From Vandiemenella viatica (Eukaryota > Arthropoda > Insecta > Orthoptera > Morabidae), in the NCBI GenBank assembly GCA_031002005.1, contig JARYHS010008074.1, positions 7,448,924 to 7,512,923 of the forward strand: a stretch of 64,000 bases of DNA, given 5' to 3'. How positions within the stretch are numbered: position 1 is the stretch's first letter; each line of letters starts with the position of its first letter. The notes beneath the pieces are model-generated. The model saw only the letters and a list, made by a program, of their open reading frames with translations. It had not been told where the DNA came from and ran no database searches. Position numbers and translations under genes: made by a program. Below, one piece after another: positions 22,369-32,429 of this stretch.

Positions 22369-23365
22369 AATTGCTTTTGACACTAAATCAGACCCATATA
22401 AATAAATACTTCCAGTGTGTTAACTTTTGATCGCAATACCGTAAATGTATTCATTCGCAGGTACTAGAATCTATAAATTTTCAACAGAAATGCAAACACG
22501 ACCAGAATGACAACTGACACATTTTTTTTATTTTAATGGAATAATTCACAGCGAATTTAGTTTCATGAATACTTTAATCTGCTTTCGTAAGCTCGAAGTT
22601 AGTGAAGTTATTTTTACACAGATAGATGTAGTTCCATATTTATTGTGCTGAATGAGACGTGGATCAGGATTAAAACAAAAATTACAACCTGTAGCGGATT
22701 CCTAATTTATTTTCAATTTCATTGGTTCCCTAATTCAGACATCAGTAATCCAGCAGAATTTCCATCTCTATCGCTGTGAAAACTATGAACGAAACGTGTA
22801 CAAATTACAAAAGAAGGTTATGAGCATAACATGACAATAATTCTATATATTTAGGCAACTGCAGAGTAATAAACTGCCAGAACATTCCTTTCGCCCATCA
22901 TTTAAAATTATTATTATGTAGCATAACATTAATTGTTGAGATTTATATTTAGCATCCTTCATTTTCATTGGGGTCATTGTTTCAGCCAAATATAAGATGT
23001 GTCAGCCATTAAAATAATGATCTGCATCACAGATAAGAAAATAGAAAAATGCAAGGACCCGTGAAGATTTTGGATCAAATTCATATCGCATGATTACAAT
23101 GAAATGCAATGTATTAATTTATGTGTGTTTGAAGCTTTGATTTTCTAGCAGCAAAATTAGCGGAGATTGTGGTTAGACTGAAATACAGCGCAAATCAAGT
23201 TGATAACTAAAACTTTTTGCTACAGCACAAGGGACAATAAATTATATTCAGCTTTATATTAATACAATTCTATTTAGTTAAGCAACTGCAAAGAAATTAA
23301 TTGTCAGGATATTACATTAAATCAATCATTTTTGATGGGCTTTGAATCTAGTAATTTATAATCTA
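22369..23365. other. AT-rich stretch, no gene seen
   Basis: About 1 kb without a convincing gene or terminal repeats. Near 23370 a 'tctatatataaaaatcaagt' word resembles Helitron-type 5' ends, but nothing else supports that. Confidence 0.45.
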
Positions 23366-23502
23366 TATATAAAAATCAAGTGGCCGTAATAAATGTAGAG
23401 AATCGTGAGAGACGTGCGTCAGTAGGGAATGAGACAAAGTTGTAGACTGTTACCATTGTGCGTAGAGGAAGCAAAAAAAAAAGAAGTGAAAGAAAAATTT
23501 GA

Positions 23503-24005
23503 ATGTACTATAAGTGCTCTAGAAGAAAGAAAGATTTTGGACTAAATATAAACCAAAGCAAGACAAAAGCGCTGAAATGTAGCAAAAATGATACCAATAA
23601 TAGTAGATTAAATTTCAAAATAGGATCGGATGTGATAGGAAAAGTAAGTGAATTCTGCTGCTTGGGAAGTAAAATCACAACTGATGGCAGAAGGAGAAAT
23701 GATGTTAAAAGAAGAATAACATTAGCAAAAAGGGCCTTCATGAAAAAAAGAAATATCTTAGTTTCAAATATTGATGTATGACTTAGAAAGAACTTTTAAA
23801 AACGCTGTGTGTAGAGCACAGCACAGCACTTTACGGTAGCGAAGCATGGACTTTAAGAATACCAGAAAAAAACAAAAATTGAGGCGTTTGAAATGGGGTG
23901 CTATAGAAAGTTGCTGAAAATTAAGTGGACAGATAAAGTACGAAATGACCGATTTTGGAAATGATGGGTGAGGACAGAAGTTTGTTGATGAGTCTTACAG
24001 GAAGA
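23503..24005 (+). pseudogene. RTE-clade LINE, RT C-terminal fragment
   Basis: Reads 'LGSKITTDGRRRNDVKRRIT' and 'AFMKKRNILVSNIDV' (to 23781). After frameshifts it gives 'ALYGSEAWTLRIPEKN'-type and 'KIEAFEMGCYRKLLKIKWTD' words to about 23960. This corresponds to the same C-terminal region as 9039-9353 but on the plus strand, and it is not the same copy. Both ends are truncated. The right side abuts a minus-strand family A piece. Confidence 0.75.
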
Positions 24006-24009
24006 AGAA

Positions 24010-24438
24010 GTATGAATTTAGTTTCTCTCCAAGAAATTCATCTCCATCAATCATTCTTCCATTACGGTAACCAGCCAACACTTTCATTTTTGCTTTTTTT
24101 ATCACCCCAAAAATCTACTCCTTGTAACTCATGGTCATGATCTGCGAACACTAGAGAATTGTAGTAATATTTGCTGAACAGCATGAATACCTCTCCACCA
24201 ATTGCTCCTCTATCTCTGTGGTATGCTCTTTAACAATCAGGGGAAACCTCTAGTACTTCTTCTTATAACCAAGATGCCACCGATAAAATCACTTGTGGTT
24301 CATATATCCCTATTAAATATGCAAATTCTATTGTTTTGTTCATTAAATTTTTACAGTTCACCAATAACACTCTTGTGTTAGGCTTTTTGGTATTTTTATC
24401 ATCAATCTTTGTCTTTTCAGTTGCACCTTTAGACTGCT
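24010..24438 (-). pseudogene. LINE family A, endonuclease fragment (copy A6)
   Basis: The minus strand gives the start of the endonuclease ('RVLLVNCKNLMNKTIEFAYL' and 'EPQVILSVASWL', 24263-24445). After frame changes it gives the 'ggagcaattggtggagaggt' segment that matches 5380 and 2938. The Harbinger-like foldback at 24442 interrupts it. Confidence 0.7.
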
Positions 24439-24441
24439 TCC

Positions 24442-26003
24442 CCACTACGCGGCTCGTCGCGGGCGACCGCAGTCGCTAGCGGCAAGTTTTGTAGCGACTT
24501 CGTAGCGACTGATTCCACAAACCAGCTCATTTTCAAAATGGATATCGAAGAAGTAACATCTCTTTACTTGTTAACAAAAAGAAAACGAAAACATAGCTAT
24601 TGGATACATCCTTTTTTAAGTGAATGCACCACAAAAGGTGCATTTTGTTGGTTCTAAAATCAGTTACGGGATCATAACATAAAATTGTTCACTTACATAC
24701 GAATATGTTTACTTAATTTCCCAAGCAGACTCGTGCAATTTCGGTCAGAGTATTCTGAACTCTCCATATTCCATATTGATGGCAAAGACTCAATTTCTCT
24801 TATGAAATTTTCCTTATTTGTGTCTTGCGTCATGTTGTCTTGCACAAAAAGCACGTCGTTTTTCATTCACGCCCCGCTGTGTACTGACAACAATGGTGCC
24901 GCAGGCGGTCAGTCGCGAGCGGTTAGCCGCGCAGTAGAGCTGTAGCCGCGCGCGATTGTTATTTATTCAGTGCTGGCATTGACCACACCCACTGACGCGA
25001 CCTGCGACTTGGCCGTCGTCGCGACTGCAAAAGAACACGCGACTCGAGCAGCTGCGCGTGACTCAATAGCGATGTAAACTTACTGCGCCATTCACACTGC
25101 GCGACTAACCGCGCGCGACTGACCGCCTTTCACGCACAAAATTACGCAAAATATACGTAGCTTACGCTATCTATAGAAAAATCTATGTATGCGTTTAAAG
25201 CTCTGTGAAATGTACGCCATTTAAAAAGAGATGGAATGGGATTAATTGCAAGACAGGATGACGGTGAAGAGAGTCATGGGTGTGTACAACTCGTATATTG
25301 GTGAGGAGACATGGAAAGATATTGGTGTAAGAATGAAAAGTAATGCATGGAAGGGAAAAGATGACCATGAACACAAGCTGGTACTCGATTTCAGGCACAA
25401 GGGTGTGGTAAGATTCTCTTCTTTAGGTAAGGGTGTCAAGGATTGGAATAAGTTACCAAGAGAAATGATGAGTAATTTACCAAAAAGTTGAAAGAATGTA
25501 AACTTAAAATATGTAGAGTGCGAATGTAGGTGGATGCAGGAAGAGGGGAAATTGCCACCGGAGCGGGCGCTCTATTGCAATTTAATGTAATTAATTATAC
25601 CAAATTTATCGCCTTATCTGTAGTTAAAAACTCTTTTTTGTTGTCAAAGTTTGCCCTCTTTACGGACGCAAAACTTTTTCAGTTAGTTAGAAAGGATCAT
25701 CACCGACGAAAACATAACGTATCGGTGTGTTCTTTTTATAGTATATATTATATCGAAATATAGATGCGACACTGCAATTTCCGTAAGCTCCGACATCAAT
25801 GCAAAAAAAAAAAAACAAAAAAAACAAAGGATGTATCCAAATCTATATTTTCGTTTTCTTTTTGCTAACATCATTTATTTCTTCAACATCCATATTGAAA
25901 ATGAGCTGGTTTGTGGAATACAGCCGCGCACGCAGTCGCTACAACAGTCGCTACAAAATTAGCCGCTAGCGATTGCGGTCGCCCGCGACTAGCCGCGTAG
26001 TGG
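24442..26003. mobile_element. PIF/Harbinger-like foldback built of two inverted 5' ends
   Basis: The ends read 'ccactacgcggctcgtcgcg' (24442) and, in complement, 'ccactacgcggctagtcgcg' (26003). The inverted similarity extends about 170 bp inward and includes a coding start in both arms. The left arm continues, in plus orientation, into a Harbinger-type nuclease N-terminus: 'KRKHSYWIHPFLSECTTKG' then, after a stop, 'NQLRDHNIKLFTYIRI' (24590-24710). A second inverted pair of GC-rich motifs lies inside at about 24903-24934 and 25097-25129. LINE family A 3' sequence (25200-25600) is inserted in the middle. No clean target duplication was found. Confidence 0.6.
25200..25600 (+). mobile_element. 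LINE family A, 5'-truncated 3' end (copy A7)
   Basis: The open frame at 25246-25491 gives the RT tail 'MTVKRVMGVYNSYIGEETWK' ... 'LGKGVKDWNKLPREMMSNLP'. This is followed by the family's 3' UTR and the signature 'aaattgccaccggagcgggc'. The ORF portion is short but little decayed. It lies inside the Harbinger-like foldback and is therefore younger than it. Confidence 0.75.
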
Positions 26004-26114
26004 AAAAGCTTTAGTGTTACCACAAGACCTTCGTTGGAACACACCGACTGATTTTTTTGAAGTACGCATTTTTGAGTGGCAAAAGTTAATATTTATGAAG
26101 AGAACAGAAATATA

Positions 26115-26314
26115 CAGGGCCGGATTAAGACAGCGTGGGGCCCGTAGCAAATGTGAAGAAGAGGCCCTTGATTTTTGCCGTCCGAAGAAAAATTGTAGAG
26201 CTAAAAAAAAAGGTCGTCCATCTAGTCTAAGTGCGGGCCCCCCCCCCCCCCCTAGGAGGAGAGAGGCCCATAGCATCATTTGCTATCTCCTGCTACGTGG
26301 TTAATCCGGTACTG
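26115..26314. mobile_element. hAT-type MITE with 8-bp target duplication
   Basis: 200 bp. The ends are 'cagggccggattaa' and, in complement, 'cagtaccggattaa'. They are flanked by the perfect 8-bp duplication 'gaaatata' at 26107-26114 and 26315-26322, the hallmark of hAT insertions. It is non-coding and contains a 14-C run. Confidence 0.85.
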
Positions 26315-26429
26315 GAAATATAATAGACATTGTAACTCAGTAAAAAGTCAAAAACATGGTAATAAAACGATCTGTTGAATAATTTCTGAGATGTTGAAAT
26401 AGTGTCAATCTCAATCAATATCCTACAAA

Positions 26430-27101
26430 AAAAAGTAATGGGCCTCTGTCAGATGCAGAAGAGCCATGGACGAAACTTGAAGCCAAATTCGATGAAACTA
26501 GCATTAGCCATATATCTAGGTTTAAAAAGAGATACAACAAAGCTATGCCGCCCAGCTACTTTTTGGCGTATTTATTAGACCCAACTCAAACTGAATTCAG
26601 GGTGACAGAAGAAGAGGAAGAGAAGGCGTTGGATGAAACTAGAACTTATTATGGTTGAGGTTTATTGCCAATAATTATAAAATTAAAGTCACAATCAAAA
26701 TCCTTTAAGTCTGTGATGTTTACTAAAGAAGTTTTAAAAAATAACAGCCCTGGAGTGGTGGGAGTCGCAAAACCACATTTTAATGAAGAGAGCCAAACCA
26801 ATTTATATCCAATTTTCAGGCAACTAGTTGGAGCCATAGCATTATCAGTGTCGGTGAAAAGAGTGTTTTCCACATTCGGACTGTCCAGTTTATTTTACGA
26901 AATTGGTTGGGCACAGAAAGCATAAAAAATTAGCATTTATTTTTGAGTATTACAATTCAGACATTGATTAGCTTTTTACTTTGGTTGGTTCACTAAATGA
27001 CAATTTGATGAAATCCCTGATTTGTATTGAAAAATTCATTTGATTTAAATCATGATTATAATCGTTATTTTAATCAGAATAATTTAATCATGCCAACCCT
27101 G
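26430..27101 (+). pseudogene. hAT transposase relic with its 3' terminus
   Basis: Reads 'PWTKLEAKFDETSISHISRF' and 'AMPPSYFLAYLLDPTQTEFR', then, in another frame, the hAT C-terminal dimerisation domain 'HFNEESQTNLYPIFRQLVGA' and 'SVSVKRVFSTFGL' (26780-26890). The segment after it is rich in 'gatttaaatcatgatt'-type repeats and ends at 27101 in 'catgccaaccctg', a plausible hAT end whose complement starts CAGGGTTGGC. No matching left end is seen, so the element is 5'-truncated. Confidence 0.75.
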
Positions 27102-28770
27102 GTTGAGAGTAAAGAAAACAGTGACTGCAATGCTAAATCTCATGGTCATAAGTAACATTTTGGTAGAAATATTGCAAGCAGTATCTGCTCTTGAATTATT
27201 GGCATGATTAAATTTGGCAAATGCTGGTATGTGGCTTTTTCCATACAGAAATAGATGCGAAAATCGTCAGGCTCACTGCGTAATTCAGCTATTGGTTTGA
27301 AAAACAATTCCCTTTTTAGTAACCAAGTCATTTCATTTGCCTTCAATTTGATCTTTTTTATATATAATACAAACCGCAGCCTTTACAAGAATTCATTCTT
27401 CGTCAAAATTTTCCATTTTGAATACAGCAAACTACAATTTTCGGGGTTCCTCACTTCATAATTGTGCAAGCCAAACTGAATTTGTGAACGGCATTTCATT
27501 CACTTCATTTGCACGAATTGGCTTGCGCAAGCCAGTTTGTACAAATGGCCTGAGCGTGTAAACCCACTTTTACGGAAGATATAGCATATCTCATGTCAAC
27601 AACAACAACAACAAAAATGTATGGTCTATGGGGGGGGGGGGAGGGGGGGCCAGTAGGCATAGCAGCAGCAGTGATGAAAGTAACGCTGCATGAAACATGT
27701 TCGGAGATATTTCAATGTAGAATATTATCATCTATTTCGAATTTTAAAGATCTGGAAATAAAGTATTCTTAATTCTAGCTCTCTCTTCAATAATTCATGT
27801 TTCAGTCTTTCATTTAGCGACTCCAGATTTTTATACCCAATCAACGGAAATTTTAGTGGCCATCTACGGGCAATGGACATTTTAGTGGCCATCTACGGAT
27901 ATTCAATTAAAAGAGGCTGGCAGCACTGTCTAAATGATTTATTGCCGGCACTGCAAACTAAAGCTGTAAAAGTAACAATGTATTACTCACAAATTCATTT
28001 CGTTACTAGCATGTTTCGTTACTAGCATTTGTCGTATAGATACGAACAGGACGTATCATGCGTCGTGCAGGAGCTGGAACGGTTCGACTAGCGATTGAAT
28101 GAGCAGATATTTGTTTTGAAATTAGTTGATTTAAGTAAGCTGCGATTGTGATATCAGGTATTATTCTGAAATATGTAATATTCAGTGCAGTAAATCAAAT
28201 GTACGAACAATTTATCTAAATTTACTTTACTCAATGAACAATTTACTTAAACGAACGAAGTCATTCATGCGATGCTAGTGGTCAATGGTATCAAAAGTAA
28301 TATGACATAGCAATCAATGAATTTTAGGAATAAATAAAGAATGTAATTTATTTTACTGTTAACGAGGTAACCAATGTTGACAACGTAAAGACTAATTTTG
28401 TAGTTTTATTTTGTTTAAAATTAAAATTTACAGTGTATAATTTGTAAATAGAAAATTTGTATGGCTAATTTTCATTGATCGTTCATTAGTGAGGTTTATT
28501 GATTTCAAACATTTATGAAATTTGTTTATTTTAAGATTTAATACATTCTATTTTGTTTTATAGTGTATCTAGCTGACCCAGTGAACTTCGTTATCACCTA
28601 CATCATATATGTATAACGTATTGAGATGGCAACACCTGACATTACCGATCAAAAACTTTTTATTGTCATGACTGCACAATAGTGTCTCTTTTGTGCATGT
28701 CGCGGTTTATGCAGTTGTTCTACTACAGACACTTATGTGTGAGTGGAGACTTTCCCAGCGTAGTGATGAA
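27102..28770. other. Non-coding stretch with a dispersed repeat
   Basis: No gene is seen. 27620-27650 contains a G-rich run. 'ttttagtggccatctacgg' occurs twice near 27850-27900. The part around 27956-28310 ('gtaaaagtaac', 'tttgttttgaaattag', 'gcagtaaatcaaatgtac') recurs in changed form at 34020-34260 and, partly inverted, near 35760-35830, which points to a dispersed repeat of unknown class. Confidence 0.45.
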
Positions 28771-28818
28771 ATATAACCTTGACGGGTGTTCAGCCGGATG
28801 GTGTCAAAGTAACACGAC

Positions 28819-28850
28819 GTTTCGACAGCAAGCTCGGCTGTCTTCATCAG
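28819..28850 (-). ncRNA. Hammerhead-ribozyme-like core
   Basis: On the minus strand this reads CTGATGA, a 6-bp stem II with a CGAGCTT loop, then GAAAC with no substitution in the invariant positions visible. Stem III would be only 2-3 bp, as reported for Penelope-like hammerheads, which are thought to act best in tandem. Activity is not shown. Confidence 0.6.
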
Positions 28851-28874
28851 GTATCAGCCAGCAGACACCGATAC

Positions 28875-28905
28875 CTGATGAAGACAGCCGAGCTTGCTGT
28901 CGAAA
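28875..28905 (+). ncRNA. Hammerhead-ribozyme-like core
   Basis: Mirror copy of the motif at 28819-28850, identical through the core and stem II. It is followed by 'gtcgtgttac', which would have to supply the short stem III and the NUH cleavage site. Confidence 0.6.
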
Positions 28906-28955
28906 CGTCGTGTTACTTTGACACCATCCGGCTGAACACCCGTGAAGATTATATT

Positions 28956-29613
28956 ACAAACACTTATGTCAACAAATAAGGAGCCTACTTTTTTCTTGGT
29001 CTGTAATATAATTTGCATTGCCCATTTTGCAAAAAGTGGATCGAGCGACAGGACAACCGAAGTTCATGTCCTTACTTGTTATAACATTTTGTTATGTTGT
29101 GGCGAATGTAAAACCATTATTATTTTATTTAGGGCGGATTTGTTTTAGTAACAACACCACACATACATTTCACATACACCCACACGCACACCCTTACACA
29201 CATTCAGCATACTATATCTCTGTTTTAATTTCGTTCGGTTATTAAATGAAATTTGCTAACAAATCAAATGAATACAAAATTTTTATCTACACTATTTTGT
29301 ATTTCTAAAATCTAAATAGACGATAATCCGAATGTTGTGGATATATGTTAAAGCGCTTGCATCAAAATGTGATCGCTGTGAACGGAGCGCATTACTGAGT
29401 AATCGACACTGAGGTACCGAATGCTGGTAACGTTTTAAAGAAGACTGAAGCTATGTATCATTAAAATAAAACACAATATCGTCTTGTAGATAGTGTTTAT
29501 TTCATGATAGTCAATTCGTAAAGGCATGCAGCATTGCCAGAGAACAGTTTGTATTGGAAAAGAGCAGCCGACATTAGGTCAGTTACGAAGGTCACAGATA
29601 TCTTAGTGGCAAT
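28956..29613. other. Non-coding stretch, no gene seen
   Basis: AT-rich, with a short imperfect (CA)n-type run near 29160-29200. No supported coding region or terminal repeat was found. Confidence 0.45.
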
Positions 29614-29790
29614 CATGGAGGAAGGAAATATATGGAGGAGAAGTGACGTTAAATCGGTGAAGCAGGATCTAAACTGTCACGCATGCGCAGTGGCGGCAGC
29701 GGCGATATTGCACTTCCAAACAATTGCGATGTTCACATTGTGTTAGATGCAGTGATTATTTCATTTTGTAATGTGTATAAGTGTTTTATA

Positions 29791-29861
29791 ACGCCATCTT
29801 GTGTTGCGTACGGTTGCACAAATAGGCCAGACAGGAAAGAACCTGGAATATCATTTCATAA
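29791..29861 (+). pseudogene. THAP-domain first exon
   Basis: Encodes 'TPSCVAYGCTNRPDRKEPG' and 'ISFHK', the first third of a THAP zinc finger. The CxxxxC pair is present and the later C-x2-H pair would lie in the next exon. THAP proteins normally begin M-P. Here the expected ATG is ACG at 29791, so the start is lost. The exon runs into a strong donor, 'a|gtaagt', at 29862. A THAP domain at the N-terminus is characteristic of P-element transposases, where it binds DNA near the ends. Confidence 0.7.
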
Positions 29862-30609
29862 GTAAGTTGAATTCTAATTATCGTTGTTGAAGTGGGTGGT
29901 AGAAGTTGCAAACTTTGGAGCATGTCTATAAATATTTAGTCATAGCTCTCAATGGGATGATTTTGTTCTCAAATTTTTGTTGGTGTAGTGTAGAAAATCA
30001 GCATACCTTGCTATTTTGCACATAATAGACTAGCATTACTTTTTAACGAGTGTTGAAAATGAGATTGAACGGGGTGTGTTTTACATCGCGATTCAGTGAA
30101 TTTAGTATTGCGCTTTCTTTCGTCACATTGCAGTTTATACTGTATGATGAAACGAAATGTTTTAAATAATGCTATGCAATCTAGGAATCTTGATGAAGCA
30201 AACGATGTTGTTACTGCAAATACAGTTTGCGATTCAAATACACGTGTGTGGGTATGTCTACATAGTTTGATTCTGTAGTGACAATTTAATGGAGATTGTG
30301 GTTAGGTCTAAATGCAGTCTGTACCAGAATGGTTTTGTTGTTCCATAAGGGACAAAGAATTTATCTATTACTGTTAGTAATTTCATGAGAACCAAGTTAG
30401 TGACAAAACGTATATCATGATGGAAACTACTACCAGCCATTTCCAATTAAGCTTACGATGTATGTTAACAAGATAACTATTTTTATTCTGGTCTAGGCCG
30501 CATTTCAACCTAACCACAAGTGGTAGTAAAAAAACTGAAATATCCATTCTGCATTGTAGCTTTGGCAGAATTAATTTTTGGTCCAGGCCGCATATCAACC
30601 CAATCCCAG

Positions 30610-30909
30610 TATATCCCGAAAACTAAGCAAGATATTGAAAATTTTTATTTTTTATTTTCGATTTGTCTCGTCGTGTTACATAAGAATCGATCATTAAATT
30701 TGACTTTTGCGAAATTTTTCTTCTCCATTTCCACTCAAGGCACCACACTTTTGATACAGTATATCTCAAGAACTAGGTGAGATATCGAAAATTTGTATTC
30801 TTTATTTTTCATTTGTCTCATCTTTTTAAATAAGAATCCATCATCAAATTTGACTTTGACCAATTTTTTCTTCTGAATTTCAACCAAAACCATTTCACAT
30901 TTGGGACAG
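30610..30909. repeat. Two tandem 150-bp units inside the P-like element
   Basis: The units begin 'tatatcccgaaaactaagca' (30610) and 'tatatctcaagaactaggtg' (30760), and a third, partial unit begins at 30910. The spacing is exactly 150 bp. The units share 'agatat-gaaaattt', 'catttgtctc' and 'aattttt-cttct'. The same array occurs, inverted, in copy 2 (about 31690-31975). Confidence 0.85.
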
Positions 30910-30993
30910 AATATCTCGAAAACTAAGCCCTGCTTCACTTCAATGCGTGGTGAAGGTCTCTTGCGTCGTCTCCATATATTTCCTTCATCCATG

Positions 30994-31450
30994 GAATGGA
31001 GTCCAAAAGATCACCACAAACCGATAGGCAGACCTATGGGTTAAAGACATTCTACATCTACATCTACATCTACATCTATACTCTGCAAATCACAAATACT
31101 GTGGGTGGCAGAGGGTGCTAAGCAGGGCTTGAGGAATTAACTGGCAGAAGATCACCAAAGATCACATTTGAATGTTTGTATTTAAATTTTAATTACTGTT
31201 TCATTCGATTTCTACAATGGTCTTGGATATGCATTTTTTTTTTTTAGTGATTCCAGGTACACTGACAAAAATTAAGGGGATGTAAAGGGGAACAGGGGTT
31301 GCATTTTTTGAAATAATATTTAGGAAGCATTTTTCTGTATATTTTATATTATTTTATTTTATAGTATATTTTATAGTATTAGTTTATAGTGTTATGGGGA
31401 AAAGGGGGTGATTTTTTGGAAATTTTATTTCTTAGGAATCACCTTCGAAA
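30994..31450. other. Spacer with a TACATC repeat and Helitron-like sequence
   Basis: 31051-31080 is a (TACATC)n run leading into 'gtgggtggcagagggtgct', a dispersed repeat I associate with orthopteroid genomes. The part next to 31450 appears to belong to the Helitron-like element continued at 32081-32354. No gene is seen. Confidence 0.5.
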
Positions 31451-32080
31451 CATGGAGGAAGGAAATATATGGAGACGACGCAAGAGACCTTCACCACACA
31501 TTGAAGTGAAGCAGGGCGGAGGAGGAATGGGGGGGCATGGCCGGAGTGGAGGGGGCATGGCCGCTTCCATACAGACACGGGGAATATGTACAAAAACCTC
31601 AAGGGGACTGTAGGATAAAGGTGACGCCGCAATCTGGTGATGGTTTATTATGTAACTCGATATGACAAATAAAAAATGAAGAATAAAATTTTTTGATATC
31701 CTGCTTAGTTTTCGAAATATTCTGTCTCAAATGTGAAATGGTTTTGGTTGAAATTCAGAAGAAAAAATTGGTAAAAGTCATATTTGATGATGTATTCTTA
31801 TTTAAAAAGACGAGACAAATGAAAAATAAAGAACAAAAATTTTCGATATCTCACCTAGTTCTAAAGATATACTGTATCAATAGTGAGGTGTCTTGAGTTG
31901 AAATGGAGAAGAAAAATTTCGCAAAAGTCAAATTTTCGATATCTTGCTTAGTTTTCGGGATATACTGGGAACATCGCAATTGTTTGGAAGCGCAATATCG
32001 CCGCTGCCACCACTGCGCATGCGCGAGCCTGCTTCACCAATTTAACGTCACTTCTCCTCCATATATTTCCTTCCTCCATG
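31451..32080 (-). mobile_element. P-like MITE (copy 2) with perfect 8-bp target duplication
   Basis: 630 bp. Both ends read 'catggaggaaggaaatatat' plus 'ggag', 24 bp identical. The flanks are a perfect 8-bp duplication, 'cttcgaaa', at 31443-31450 and 32081-32088. Eight base pairs is the P-element target-duplication length. It lies opposite in orientation to copy 1, shares that copy's tandem array and subterminal sequence, and has no THAP exon. It is a deletion derivative that must have been moved by a full-length relative. Confidence 0.85.
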
Positions 32081-32354
32081 CTTCGAAACGCTCTCGACAA
32101 TTCACCAAAGTTTCACCGTAATCGGATGGACGATTTACGAGTGCATAGAGAACAAACAAATTCACATTGATTTTTATATTTAAGATTAAATTGTCGTTTT
32201 CAGTATCTTCCTCGCAATTTTTCCAGTTTTTCTCACCGTTTAAACCTTCCCTGAACTTCCACCAATATTTCAAGATCAAAATTAGCCAAATTGGTACAGC
32301 CATTTCTGAGTTTTAGCGAGACAAACGAACAGCAATTCATTTTTATATATAAAG
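32081..32354 (-). mobile_element. Helitron-like 5' end fragment
   Basis: Read on the minus strand from 32354 it starts 'TCTTTATATATAAAAATGAA', then 'ttgctgttcgtttgtctcgc', a sequence I recall as a common Helitron-type 5' end in insects. The base before TC is A, as expected for insertion between A and T. The P-like MITE interrupts it at its 'cttcgaaa' site. No Rep/helicase coding sequence is visible. Confidence 0.4.
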
Positions 32355-32429
32355 ATTTACAATGCAAAAGAGTTGTCTAATAGTTTGTGAAATACATCTC
32401 TGCAATTGTTATGATCTAATAATATTTAA

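Larger units (their letters stand above)
28771..28955. mobile_element. Head-to-head Penelope-like terminal repeats with intact hammerhead cores
   Basis: Two nearly perfect 85-bp inverted arms (28771-28855 and 28870-28955) are separated by 14 nt. Each arm carries the complete sequence 'CTGATGAAGACAGCCGAGCT' ... 'GCTGTCGAAACGTCGTG': conserved core CUGAUGA, a stable stem II (GACAGC/GCTGTC) and GAAAC. The cores are at 28819-28850 (minus) and 28875-28905 (plus). No coding sequence is present, so this is a bare pair of ends. Confidence 0.7.
29614..30993 (+). mobile_element. P-like DNA transposon, internally deleted (copy 1)
   Basis: 1380 bp. The left end is 'catggaggaaggaaatatat' and the right end, in complement, has the same sequence with one mismatch. 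The subterminal region matches copy 2 (31451-32080), including 'cgcatgcgcagtgg' and 'caaacaattgcgatgttc'. It contains one THAP exon and a 150-bp tandem repeat (30610-30909). The rest of a P-type transposase is missing. The flanks ('gtggcaat' / 'gaatggag') show no target duplication, unlike copy 2. Confidence 0.75.

Noticed and set aside
23365..23400. Second Helitron 5' end ('tctatatataaaaatcaagt')
   Set aside because: A low-complexity AT word only. The following sequence does not match the Helitron-like fragment at 32081-32354.
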